The notes below the pieces were generated by a model. It ran no database searches, was not told where the DNA came from, and saw only the letters and a list, made by a program, of their open reading frames with translations. A program made the translations under genes and the position numbers. Below, piece after piece: positions 1 through 5,833 of a stretch of 10,429 nt of DNA (positions are counted from its first letter, which is position 1; the number at the start of each line of letters is the position of its first letter). This DNA is from Lachnospiraceae bacterium (GTDB lineage: Bacteria > Bacillota_A > Clostridia > Lachnospirales > Lachnospiraceae). Where the stretch lies: positions 1-10,429 of the forward strand of contig JAFRMI010000011.1 of NCBI GenBank assembly GCA_017430765.1, written 5' to 3'.

Positions 1-944
1 CCGTATGTCGGATCTCCCCATGACGGGTCCACATACGTGTAGGTTCCGTCGATCCGGACAAGATTCCAGGCGTGTCCTTCTCCTGTATCCGTGATGTGAC
101 CCTCAACGTACCCGCACCAGACGCCTGCCTTGTCCAGCAGATACTTAAAGGCTCTCGCATAACCGGCGCAGACCGACATATGATTGATAAAGACACTCTG
201 AATATTCTGGTTCTGCTCACTGTCAAGACTGTAATCTGTATGGAAGATGATATACTCGTAAGCCGCTTTCACCTTCTCATATTCCGAAGCTCCCTCCGGC
301 AGTGAGGCGAGGTACTCTTCCGCTGCCGCATTAATCTTCGCGGCTGCGTCATCAATCGCATCCTCCGGAATATTGAAGTCCAGCGAGATCTGCCAGATTC
401 CGAGAGACTCGAATCCGTTCATACCGGCGGATCCCGTGAGCCAGAAGAATTCCGGGTGATCCGTCATGACTGCCGTCAGTGCCTGCCGGATATGCTCTGT
501 GTCCCTCGCCCTTATAGGAAATACAGCCCTTCTGTCCGCAATCCCCGTATAAAGCTGTCCGTACACTTCCTGCACATCCTCTGTGAGCTGGTCATAAATA
601 AAACCACTCAGGTCCCCGGTTCGTTCGACCGGAAAGCCGAAGAGGTCCGTAGCCTGTTTCTCGGCTGTATTTTCTTCACTCACTGCATCGCCGGCAGCAG
701 ACTCTGCCTGTTCTTCCTGTACAACGGCGTCCCGGGATTCCGTCCCTCCTTCGTCCCGGTCACCTGACACTGCCTCCTGTTCCGCATCACTTGCTGCATT
801 CGGTTCCGACAGCTCTGAATCAGAGAGGATCTCTTCGATTCGTTCGGTAACCGCCTCCTGAACATCGGAAAAAGAACGGCCGCACCCTGTCAGCGCAGCC
901 GTCATTGTACACAATAAAAGCAAAGCGGCAATCCGTCTTCTCAT
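1..944 (-). CDS. Transglutaminase-like lipoprotein, partial (C-terminus beyond window)
   Basis: This frame is open for 314 codons and runs off the left edge. The N-terminus is a lipoprotein signal: MRRR, a hydrophobic stretch, then the lipobox LTGC with the lipidated Cys at residue 21, so the protein should be anchored outside the membrane. Residues about 41-99 are a low-complexity Asp/Glu/Ala/Ser-rich linker with no recognisable fold. The C-terminal part resembles the transglutaminase-like (papain-fold) superfamily: Cys259 in SVCAGYARAF, His291 in GHAWNLV and Asp306 in YVDPSWGD have the order and context of the Cys-His-Asp triad. Such domains can be proteases, cross-linkers or peptidoglycan-associated hydrolases; the substrate cannot be told here. 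The start at 944 is the only one that keeps the signal peptide. AAGGAGG at 948-954 precedes it, with an unusually short 3-nt spacer. It follows rsfS after a 126-bp gap. Family assignment is fairly sure, function unknown. Confidence 0.85.
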   Translation of the reverse strand, partial: MRRRIAALLLLCTMTAALTGCGRSFSDVQEAVTERIEEILSDSELSEPNAASDAEQEAVSGDRDEGGTESRDAVVQEEQAESAAGDAVSEENTAEKQATDLFGFPVERTGDLSGFIYDQLTEDVQEVYGQLYTGIADRRAVFPIRARDTEHIRQALTAVMTDHPEFFWLTGSAGMNGFESLGIWQISLDFNIPEDAIDDAAAKINAAAEEYLASLPEGASEYEKVKAAYEYIIFHTDYSLDSEQNQNIQSVFINHMSVCAGYARAFKYLLDKAGVWCGYVEGHITDTGEGHAWNLVRIDGTYTYVDPSWGDPTY

Positions 945-1070
945 CTGCCTCCTTCAAGCTCACCACATAGAGCCGGTTTTAAACGATCCTGCTTAATAAT
1001 ATCCAGGCAGTTTTCTGCTCCGCAGTGCTTTCCGCCTGTATTGCCGGGTCAGGAATAACCGGGCCGTTTC

Positions 1071-1451
1071 TTACTTCGCAGCAGTTTCAGTCTCCTCCAG
1101 CGTATCCGGATCAAGCTGCTTCCCGTCCTTCCAGATTCTCGCAAGATCATAGAAGTCGCGCGCTTCCTCGTCAAAGATATGGACCACGACGCCCTTGAAG
1201 TCAATGAGCGTCCAGTTGGCATTCCGGTGTCCTTCGACGTGATCTACCTGAAAGCCGGCTTTCTCCGCAAACTCCTGCACGCTCTCCACCATCGCATCCG
1301 TCTGGCTCGCGTTGGTGCCGTTCGCGATCACGAAGTAGTCCGCAAGCGGTGAGATCTCGTCAATCTCGATCACCTGGATATGCTCCGCTTTTTTGCTCTC
1401 AAGTGCCCGAACAACCGTTTTCACCAATTCCATGCTCTCGATTTTTTCCAT
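1071..1451 (-). CDS. rsfS: Ribosomal silencing factor RsfS
   Basis: A 126-residue protein of the RsfS/Iojap (YbeB, YqeL) family. Members bind L14 on the 50S subunit and block joining with the 30S, lowering translation when nutrients are scarce. Family signatures visible are the N-terminal helix with LVKTVVRALESKKA, DYFVIANGTNASQTDAM, the VEGHRNANWTLIDF segment and VVVHIFDEEARDFYDLARIW near the C-terminus. The length is normal. The frame stays open upstream to 1634, but the start at 1451 matches the family N-terminus and is preceded by AAAGGA at good spacing, so the longer version is rejected. It lies 133 bp downstream of yqeK, in the conserved nadD-yqeK-rsfS order. The ending ETETAAK is a short acidic tail. 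No clear terminator follows. Confidence 0.95.
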   Translation of the reverse strand: MEKIESMELVKTVVRALESKKAEHIQVIEIDEISPLADYFVIANGTNASQTDAMVESVQEFAEKAGFQVDHVEGHRNANWTLIDFKGVVVHIFDEEARDFYDLARIWKDGKQLDPDTLEETETAAK

Positions 1452-1584
1452 ATTGGATCCTTTCCTGTAAATGATCAGATAGCCTGAAGTGTAAGTGTCC
1501 TGTATTCGTCTGTTGATTTGTGCGTTATGTATTGTAAGTGCTCTGCGTTCAAGCTGATGTCCCGCGCGTTTAAACGTCCTGTGA

Positions 1585-2184
1585 TCAGCTGCTGCTTCTT
1601 GCGTCATGGATTTCCTTGTAATAGCCGTACGCATCCTGTGAGTAGGAATCGATCCGGCCTTTTTTTGTGCTCAGGTAATTCAGCATATCATCGAGAATCA
1701 GATAGCAGCATTCATCCAGATCGGCAAATGCAGCCAGCCGGATCTCCGGCAGTCTTCTCGATTTATCTCTTCTCGGCTCGATATAATCCGCGATGAATAC
1801 AATCTGCTCGAGCCTTGTCATTCCGGGCTTCCCGGTCGTATGATACCGGATGGCATTCAGTATCTCCTCATCCCGGATATCATACTTTGTTCTGGCAATA
1901 TAGGCCCCGACTTTACTGTGCAGAAGAAACGGATTCTCCTTCTCCACATCCGTAACGGGGATATTGTTCTTTTCACAGATTTTGAATTTCTTGCTGTCCG
2001 GGATGCATTTTGCACAGTCGTGGAGGAGACCTGCGATCTCCGCTTTCCGTATATCCTCACCGTGTGCCATCGCGAGTGCGGCGCTTGTAAACCGGACGCC
2101 CTGTGTGTGATAAAACCGATCGTCGTCGATATACTTGTGAAGCCGTTTATTCATGTGCTCCAGATCCGGTCCATGTCCTGCCAT
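1585..2184 (-). CDS. yqeK: HD-domain hydrolase YqeK, probable symmetrical Ap4A hydrolase
   Basis: A 199-residue HD-superfamily metal-dependent phosphohydrolase. YqeK proteins of Gram-positive bacteria cleave diadenosine tetraphosphate (Ap4A) symmetrically into two ADP; this reaction is taken from the family. Putative metal and catalytic residues are His26 (YHTQGV), His55-Asp56 (GLLHDCAK), His89 (LLHSKVGA), His115 (IRYHTTGKPGMT) and Asp133 (IADYIEPRR), in the usual order. The C-terminus ends in RSSS. Start choice is uncertain: an AGGAGG at 2200-2205 is 15 nt upstream of the ATG at 2184, which is long, and the alternative ATG at 2154 (MNKRLHKYI) fits shorter homologues but has only GGAG three bases away. 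The gene lies between nadD and rsfS as in Bacillus, with a 161-bp upstream gap that may carry a promoter. Confidence 0.92.
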   Translation of the reverse strand: MAGHGPDLEHMNKRLHKYIDDDRFYHTQGVRFTSAALAMAHGEDIRKAEIAGLLHDCAKCIPDSKKFKICEKNNIPVTDVEKENPFLLHSKVGAYIARTKYDIRDEEILNAIRYHTTGKPGMTRLEQIVFIADYIEPRRDKSRRLPEIRLAAFADLDECCYLILDDMLNYLSTKKGRIDSYSQDAYGYYKEIHDARSSS

Positions 2185-2283
2185 AGATGATCGTATATTC
2201 CTCCTGGTACAAGCCGCTGTCTTTGTATCTGTTACTTTTCTTAGTTACTGTGTAAACCTGTCTGTGCCGTAAGGCTCAGTGTG

Positions 2284-2312
2284 GATACAGCCCCTGAACA
2301 TACCTGTGTCAA
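2284..2312 (-). promoter_or_regulatory. Possible promoter upstream of yqeK
   Basis: A perfect TTGACA -35 box (2307-2312 on the minus strand) is followed after exactly 17 nt by TGTATC (2284-2289), which matches only 3 of 6 bases of the -10 consensus. It lies in the 161-bp gap between nadD and yqeK, pointing at yqeK. The TTGACA is part of a small GTGT-TG-ACAC palindrome. The good -35 and spacing argue for it; the poor -10 argues against it. Confidence 0.3.
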
Positions 2313-2345
2313 CACGGTTTGGAAAGCAGAGGACTGTTCGCGCGG

Positions 2346-2951
2346 TTAATTGAGATAAATGCCGTTTTCCCTTATATAATGCTCGACGGAAGACCGCAGG
2401 TAATATCTAACGGGATGGCCGCTGCGAACCCACTCCCGGATCTCGCTTGACGAGACGTCCATATTCTCCGTGTCAAGCTTTTCGATCCGCGCGTGATACT
2501 TATCCCGGATTTCCTGCATCTTTGCCTCAAGGCGTTCATCCTCGATGTGACCCCGCGTCGCGACGACAAGCGTGCAGGCCGCGCTGATCCGCTCCGGTTT
2601 CATCCACGTGTCGAAATCGAAAAGCGAGTCGGCGCCGATGATAAAGAAAATCTCGTCCTCCGGGTGCTCCGCAAGCATTCCTTCCAGGGTCCGGTAGGTG
2701 TAGGTGTAGCCGTCAGCGTTCATTTCACGGAGGCTCAGTTCGAAATGAGGATTGCCTTCAATCGCGAGGCGAACCATCTCCGTGCGCTCCTCGTCACTTG
2801 CGCGTCCCTCGCGGTGACGCTTGTGCGGAGGATTTCCCGCCGGCATGTACAGCACCTTGTCGAGGGAAAACATATACCAGGCACTTTCCCCCAGAATCAG
2901 GTGCGCGATATGAATGGGGTCAAATGTCCCTCCCATAATACCGATTCGCAT
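2346..2951 (-). CDS. nadD: Nicotinate-nucleotide adenylyltransferase
   Basis: A 201-residue NadD, which transfers AMP from ATP to nicotinate mononucleotide to make deamido-NAD, the shared late step of NAD synthesis in the cytoplasm. The nucleotidyltransferase signature GGTFDPIHIAH is at residues 7-17, followed by PPHK (41-44), the GADSLFDFDTW segment (106-116) and SSSEIR (167-172), the family's ISSTxIR motif. Length and N-terminus are normal, and the start at 2951 has AGGAG about 10 nt upstream. The gene sits between yhbY and yqeK, an order shared with Bacillus (yqeI-nadD-yqeK-yqeL). The 104 bp upstream contain an inverted repeat but no clear terminator, so co-transcription with obgE-yhbY is likely. 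Confidence 0.97.
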   Translation of the reverse strand: MRIGIMGGTFDPIHIAHLILGESAWYMFSLDKVLYMPAGNPPHKRHREGRASDEERTEMVRLAIEGNPHFELSLREMNADGYTYTYRTLEGMLAEHPEDEIFFIIGADSLFDFDTWMKPERISAACTLVVATRGHIEDERLEAKMQEIRDKYHARIEKLDTENMDVSSSEIREWVRSGHPVRYYLRSSVEHYIRENGIYLN

Positions 2952-3015
2952 AAATTACCGTCTCCTGATGTTGTCGCGGCGAAGATGATCTCCGCCTCCG
3001 CGGTGTCGAACTGCA

Positions 3016-3052
3016 GGCCTGCCTCAACAGCTGCAGTATTTCTCAGCAGGCC
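3016..3052. repeat. 7-bp perfect inverted repeat between yhbY and nadD
   Basis: GGCCTGC at one end pairs with GCAGGCC at the other, enclosing a 23-nt spacer. The spacer and the right flank also contain CTGCAG palindromes, so alternative pairings exist. It starts 4 bp after the yhbY stop. No run of T follows on the minus strand, so it is not a normal intrinsic terminator. It could be an mRNA processing or stabilising hairpin, or chance. Confidence 0.4.
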
Positions 3053-3055
3053 GAC

Positions 3056-3352
3056 TTACGGCAGAATGATTCTTCTTTTGTCATCTTTTCCCGGCCGGTA
3101 GAGGACGATCTTCTTCCCGATCACCTGCACAACAGCGGCCTGTGTGTGCTGCGCGATCGCATCCGCGATCTCGCGCGGGTCATCGTCACAGTTCTTCTGG
3201 ACGCCGAGTTTGATCAGTTCCCTCGCCGCGAGGGCCTGCTCCACATTCTTCAGATTCTCATCCGTAAGCGAAGCCTTTCCAATATACTGCACCGGGTCCA
3301 TCGTCATCGCGAGGCTTTTGAGATATGCCCGCTGCTTACTCGTCAGATTCAT
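3056..3352 (-). CDS. yhbY: CRM-domain RNA-binding protein YhbY/YqeI
   Basis: A 98-residue single-domain CRM (chloroplast RNA splicing and ribosome maturation) protein. Bacterial YhbY associates with pre-50S particles and is thought to assist ribosome assembly. The sequence runs LTSKQRAYLKSLA, DPVQYIGKASL, a middle EQALAARELIKLGV and the typical ending VVQVIGKKIVLYRPGKD. The usual glycine-loop GxxG reads GKAS here, so the second glycine is replaced. The frame is open up to 3418, but the ATG at 3352 matches the family start and has GAGGTGG a few bases upstream. From there it overlaps the 3' end of obgE by 17 nt, which suggests translational coupling of two assembly factors. Confident in the family; the precise role is from homologues. 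Confidence 0.93.
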   Translation of the reverse strand: MNLTSKQRAYLKSLAMTMDPVQYIGKASLTDENLKNVEQALAARELIKLGVQKNCDDDPREIADAIAQHTQAAVVQVIGKKIVLYRPGKDDKRRIILP

Positions 3353-4667
3353 CGGAGGCCACCTCGTCGTAATAGAATTCAAATACATGCCCGTACATCC
3401 GGACGCTGCCGCCGTCACGGATTCCCGCCGCGCGCAGCTCGTCGTTAATGCCGGACCGCTTCATAAACTGCGTAAAATAGAGATACCCCTTCTCGGAATC
3501 GAGATTCGTATAACTCAGCATCCGTTCGATCTTCGGTCCCTCGACGACGAAAACCGTCTCGCCGTCCCGGTCCGTCTCCTCCGTGATGGAATACGGAAGA
3601 TCCGACTGCGAAATGAGATCCTCGGGGAAATACTCCTGTTCATAGTATAACTGCTTGGGCGCTGTGGTATCAAGAAGTTTCCTGACATCTTCCAGAAGCG
3701 TCCGCACGCCCTCACCGGTCGCTGCAGAGATCTGATAGACCGCATATCCCTGCGGCTCAAACTCCGCCTTAATGCGCCCGATCGGGTCGTCGTCCGCGTA
3801 GACCGCCACATCCGCCTTATTGGCCGCGATGAGAATCGGCTTCTCCATGATGGCGGCATTGAACTTTTTCAGTTCCTCGTGAATGGCATAGATATCCTCC
3901 ACGGGATCCCTTCCGTCAAAAGAAGCGGCGTCCACAAGATGGATCAGCACGCGCGTGCGCTCGATGTGCCGCAAAAACCGGTGACCGAGACCGACTCCCT
4001 CGGAAGCGCCCTCGATGAGACCGGGCATATCGGCGATGACGAACCCCCTGCCGTCCCCGAGATCCACCACGCCCAGATTGGGGTCGATCGTCGTGAACGG
4101 GTAACTGGCAATCTTCGGGTCCGCATTCGTCACGCGGGAAAGGAAAGTCGATTTCCCGGCGTTCGGAAAGCCGACGAGTCCCACATCCGCCACGAGCTTC
4201 AGCTCCAGCGTACAGTCAAGTTCCATCGCCGGTTTGCCGGGTTCCGCGTACTGCGGGGCCTGGTGCGTGGGCGTGGCAAAATTCATATTTCCCCGTCCGC
4301 CGCGGCCGCCTTTTAAGATCACCTGCCGGAGGTTGTCCCCGGACATATCGGCGATGATCTTGCCGGAATGCTCCTCGCGGAGAATCGTGCCCTCCGGGAC
4401 TTTGAGAACGATGTCCTTCCCGTTTTTCCCGTGGCAGCGCTTCTTCCCGCCCTGTTCGCCGTCCTCGGCCTTAAAATGATAGCGGTGTTTATAGATGAAC
4501 AGCGTATTCATTGCCTTGTCCACCTCAAAGACAACGTCGCCGCCGCGGCCGCCGTCACCGCCGTCCGGTCCCCCCGCGGGGACATACTTCTCCCTGCGGA
4601 AACTGACGTGTCCGTCTCCGCCTTTGCCGGATTTTATATGAATTCTCGCATAATCAAGAAAAGCCAT
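3336..4667 (-). CDS. obgE: GTPase Obg (ObgE/CgtA)
   Basis: A 443-residue Obg GTPase acting in late 50S assembly and, in several bacteria, in stress and (p)ppGpp responses. Three domains are visible. The N-terminal glycine-rich Obg fold (about 1-158) has GKGGDGHVSFRREKYVP and GGPDGGDGGRGGDV. The G domain has G1 GFPNAGKS (166-173), the switch I PFTT (190-193), G3 DMPG (213-216), G4 NKAD (283-286) and G5 SAA (314-316). A C-terminal OCT domain (about 365-434) includes EGPKIERMLSYTNLD and contacts to GHVFEFYYDE, and a short acidic tail follows. The OCT domain is typical of Gram-positive Obg. GAGGAAA precedes the start at about 6 nt. A strong terminator separates it from rpmA upstream, so it depends on read-through or on a promoter not recognised in the 55 bp between terminator and start. 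Confidence 0.98.
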   Translation of the reverse strand: MAFLDYARIHIKSGKGGDGHVSFRREKYVPAGGPDGGDGGRGGDVVFEVDKAMNTLFIYKHRYHFKAEDGEQGGKKRCHGKNGKDIVLKVPEGTILREEHSGKIIADMSGDNLRQVILKGGRGGRGNMNFATPTHQAPQYAEPGKPAMELDCTLELKLVADVGLVGFPNAGKSTFLSRVTNADPKIASYPFTTIDPNLGVVDLGDGRGFVIADMPGLIEGASEGVGLGHRFLRHIERTRVLIHLVDAASFDGRDPVEDIYAIHEELKKFNAAIMEKPILIAANKADVAVYADDDPIGRIKAEFEPQGYAVYQISAATGEGVRTLLEDVRKLLDTTAPKQLYYEQEYFPEDLISQSDLPYSITEETDRDGETVFVVEGPKIERMLSYTNLDSEKGYLYFTQFMKRSGINDELRAAGIRDGGSVRMYGHVFEFYYDEVASDESDE

Positions 4668-4722
4668 CTTTCATTTCCTCATTCTGAACGCAAGGAGGGA
4701 ATTCCGGGGAATTTCCTGTTCG

Positions 4723-4760
4723 ATAAAGAAAGGGCTCCGGATCACAATGATTCGAAGCCC
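4723..4760 (-). terminator. Rho-independent terminator after rpmA
   Basis: On the minus strand a 29-nt hairpin (4732-4760) has two 13-nt arms closing a TTG loop; GGGCT pairs with AGCCC at the base, with one T-G wobble and one A-C mismatch. It is followed at once by TTTCTTTAT. It begins 21 bp after the rpmA stop and ends 55 bp before obgE. This is the clearest terminator in the window and defines the end of the rplU-prp-rpmA unit, with obgE reached by read-through or its own promoter. Confidence 0.88.
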
Positions 4761-4781
4761 GAAATCTGCCTTATATCCCGC

Positions 4782-5069
4782 TTACGCCTCGTCGACCAGT
4801 TCGATCGAGCACTGCTTGCGGTCTCTGCCAAGTCTTGTGTAGCGAACAATGCCGTCCGCCTTCGCGTACAGCGTATCGTCGCCGCCCTTCCCTACGTTAG
4901 CGCCCGGATGAATGTGTGTTCCGCGCTGTCTGTAGAGGATGTTGCCGGCTTTTACGAACTGACCGTCCGCTCTCTTGGCGCCAAGTCTCTTAGCCTCGGA
5001 ATCGCGTCCGTTCTTCGTGGAACCGACACCTTTCTTGTGGGCGAAGAGCTGAAGATTCATATTCAGCAT
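4782..5069 (-). CDS. rpmA: 50S ribosomal protein L27, precursor with cleavable N-terminus
   Basis: A 95-residue L27. The mature protein lies near the peptidyl transferase centre, with its N-terminal tail reaching the tRNA acceptor ends. The core carries [21 protein letters not shown] and [23 protein letters not shown]. The N-terminus is MLNMNLQLF before AHKKG, which is the Firmicutes-type extension removed by the Prp protease after the Phe; proteins in Proteobacteria start at the equivalent of MAHKKG. The start at 5069 has GAGGAGG (5078-5084) at 8 nt spacing, overlapping the prp stop region. The prp stop is only 3 bp upstream, so the protease and its substrate are made in sequence from one mRNA. 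A second ATG at 5060 would shorten the extension and lacks the ribosome binding site. Confidence 0.98.
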   Translation of the reverse strand: MLNMNLQLFAHKKGVGSTKNGRDSEAKRLGAKRADGQFVKAGNILYRQRGTHIHPGANVGKGGDDTLYAKADGIVRYTRLGRDRKQCSIELVDEA

Positions 5070-5072
5070 GAC

Positions 5073-5405
5073 TTAAACCTCCTCGAAAAGTAATGTTAAA
5101 AAGTGTCCGCCGTCTTCGGCATCCGTAATTTCCGCGATCTGTGAAAGACCGAGAATCATCGATTCCATAAGGAGACATGCTTCGTCTTTCATACCGCCCG
5201 GAAATGAGCACTGAAGGAAACCTTCCTCAACCTGAGCCGACACCTCCGTGTCCGTCAGCTGCTCAATGGAATTCAGCGTGTTCTCCGCAAGAACGGAAAC
5301 CGCCGCACACAGAATGTCCTCTCCGGTCGCCGCATATTCCGCATGCCCTTCCACTAGGTACCCCGCGTAGGAATCGCCGTGCCGATAGATCGTCGCTGTG
5401 ATCAT
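5073..5405 (-). CDS. prp: Ribosomal-processing cysteine protease Prp
   Basis: A 110-residue Prp (YsxB family) cysteine protease. In Staphylococcus aureus the homologue cleaves the N-terminal extension of L27, a step needed for a functional ribosome. The catalytic pair is visible as His21 in the EGHAEYA segment and Cys33 in GEDILCAAVSVL, the 12-residue spacing known for the family (His22/Cys34 in S. aureus). The C-terminal half, with FPGGMKDEACLLMESMILGLSQIA, also fits the family. It starts 2 bp after the rplU stop with no strong ribosome binding site, so translation is probably coupled to rplU. It ends 3 bp before rpmA, whose extended N-terminus is the expected substrate. Confidence 0.96.
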   Translation of the reverse strand: MITATIYRHGDSYAGYLVEGHAEYAATGEDILCAAVSVLAENTLNSIEQLTDTEVSAQVEEGFLQCSFPGGMKDEACLLMESMILGLSQIAEITDAEDGGHFLTLLFEEV

Positions 5406-5407
5406 AA

Positions 5408-5713
5408 TTAACCGTTGATCTTTGTGATCCGCACAACCGTATACTGCTGTCTGTGGCCGTTTTTCTTATGATAACCGGACTTCGGCTTATACTTGTATAC
5501 GATCACTTTTCTCTCTTTGCCGTTGCGGATGACGTCTGCCTCGACAGTCGCTTCCTTCACAGCATCGCCGAACTTCAGTTCCTCTCCGCCGACAGCGAGA
5601 ACGCTGTCGAAAGTGACCTTCTCGCCCGCTTCCACGCCGAGCTTTTCGACACGAACGATATCACCTTCAGAGACCCTGTACTGCTTTCCGCCGGTAGCAA
5701 TCACTGCATACAT
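5408..5713 (-). CDS. rplU: 50S ribosomal protein L21
   Basis: A 101-residue L21, a primary 23S rRNA-binding protein of the large subunit. The start MYAVIATGGKQYRVSEGD, the VIVYKYKPKSGYHKKNGHRQ basic segment and the ending TVVRITKING are diagnostic, and the length is usual. GGAGG sits 8-9 nt before the start at 5713. It is the first gene of the rplU-prp-rpmA unit, preceded by a structured leader (5714-5804) that probably carries autoregulation by L21. A promoter overlapping the rng stop codon lies directly upstream of that leader. Confidence 0.98.
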   Translation of the reverse strand: MYAVIATGGKQYRVSEGDIVRVEKLGVEAGEKVTFDSVLAVGGEELKFGDAVKEATVEADVIRNGKERKVIVYKYKPKSGYHKKNGHRQQYTVVRITKING

Positions 5714-5804
5714 GATTCTTTACCTCCTTCTTCACAATACTCGCCGGATACGGCGGCTCCCGAAATGGGCGCACTTTCAGCCTCTCCGTGCGGCACACTC
5801 GAAT
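5714..5804 (-). ncRNA. Probable L21 leader RNA (ribosomal protein autoregulatory 5' UTR)
   Basis: The 5' UTR of rplU can form three consecutive hairpins on the minus strand. These are CGCAC/GTGCG around a GA-rich loop (5770-5792), a GCCC/GGG(A)GC hairpin with an ATTTC loop (5756-5772, sharing its first bases with the preceding stem), and a perfect CGCCG-TATC-CGGCG tetraloop hairpin (5742-5755). The ribosome binding site follows. Position and general layout agree with the L21 leader described in low-GC Gram-positive bacteria, where L21 binding is thought to repress its own operon. The match to the known consensus is from memory; the stems are seen directly. Confidence 0.65.
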
Positions 5805-5833
5805 ATACTATCACACTGAAAGCACTTCCGCAA
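5805..5833 (-). promoter_or_regulatory. Candidate promoter for rplU-prp-rpmA
   Basis: TTGCGG (5828-5833) and TAGTAT (5805-5810) are separated by exactly 17 nt, and TGA directly before the -10 gives an extended TGN element. The TGA is also the rng stop codon. Each hexamer is only a partial match (about 3 and 4 of 6), but the spacing, extended -10 and position just before the leader RNA support it. Confidence 0.45.

Noticed and set aside
996..1001. TATTAT as the -10 box of a promoter for the lipoprotein gene
   Set aside because: It matches five of six bases, but the sequence 16-18 nt upstream has no resemblance to a -35 box and no extended -10 is present.
1047..1066. CCGG/CCGG pairing just after rsfS as a terminator
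   Set aside because: Only four base pairs form and no T-rich run follows on the minus strand.
1525..1553. TTGAAC followed after 17 nt by CATAAC as a promoter for rsfS
   Set aside because: Each box is only a partial match and nothing else supports it; co-transcription from yqeK explains expression.
1452..1634. N-terminal extension of rsfS up to an ATG at 1634
   Set aside because: The extra 61 residues do not match the RsfS family, overlap yqeK, and a good ribosome binding site precedes the ATG at 1451.
3353..3418. N-terminal extension of yhbY up to 3418
   Set aside because: The extra 22 residues are unlike the family and lie inside obgE in another frame; the ATG at 3352 has its own ribosome binding site.
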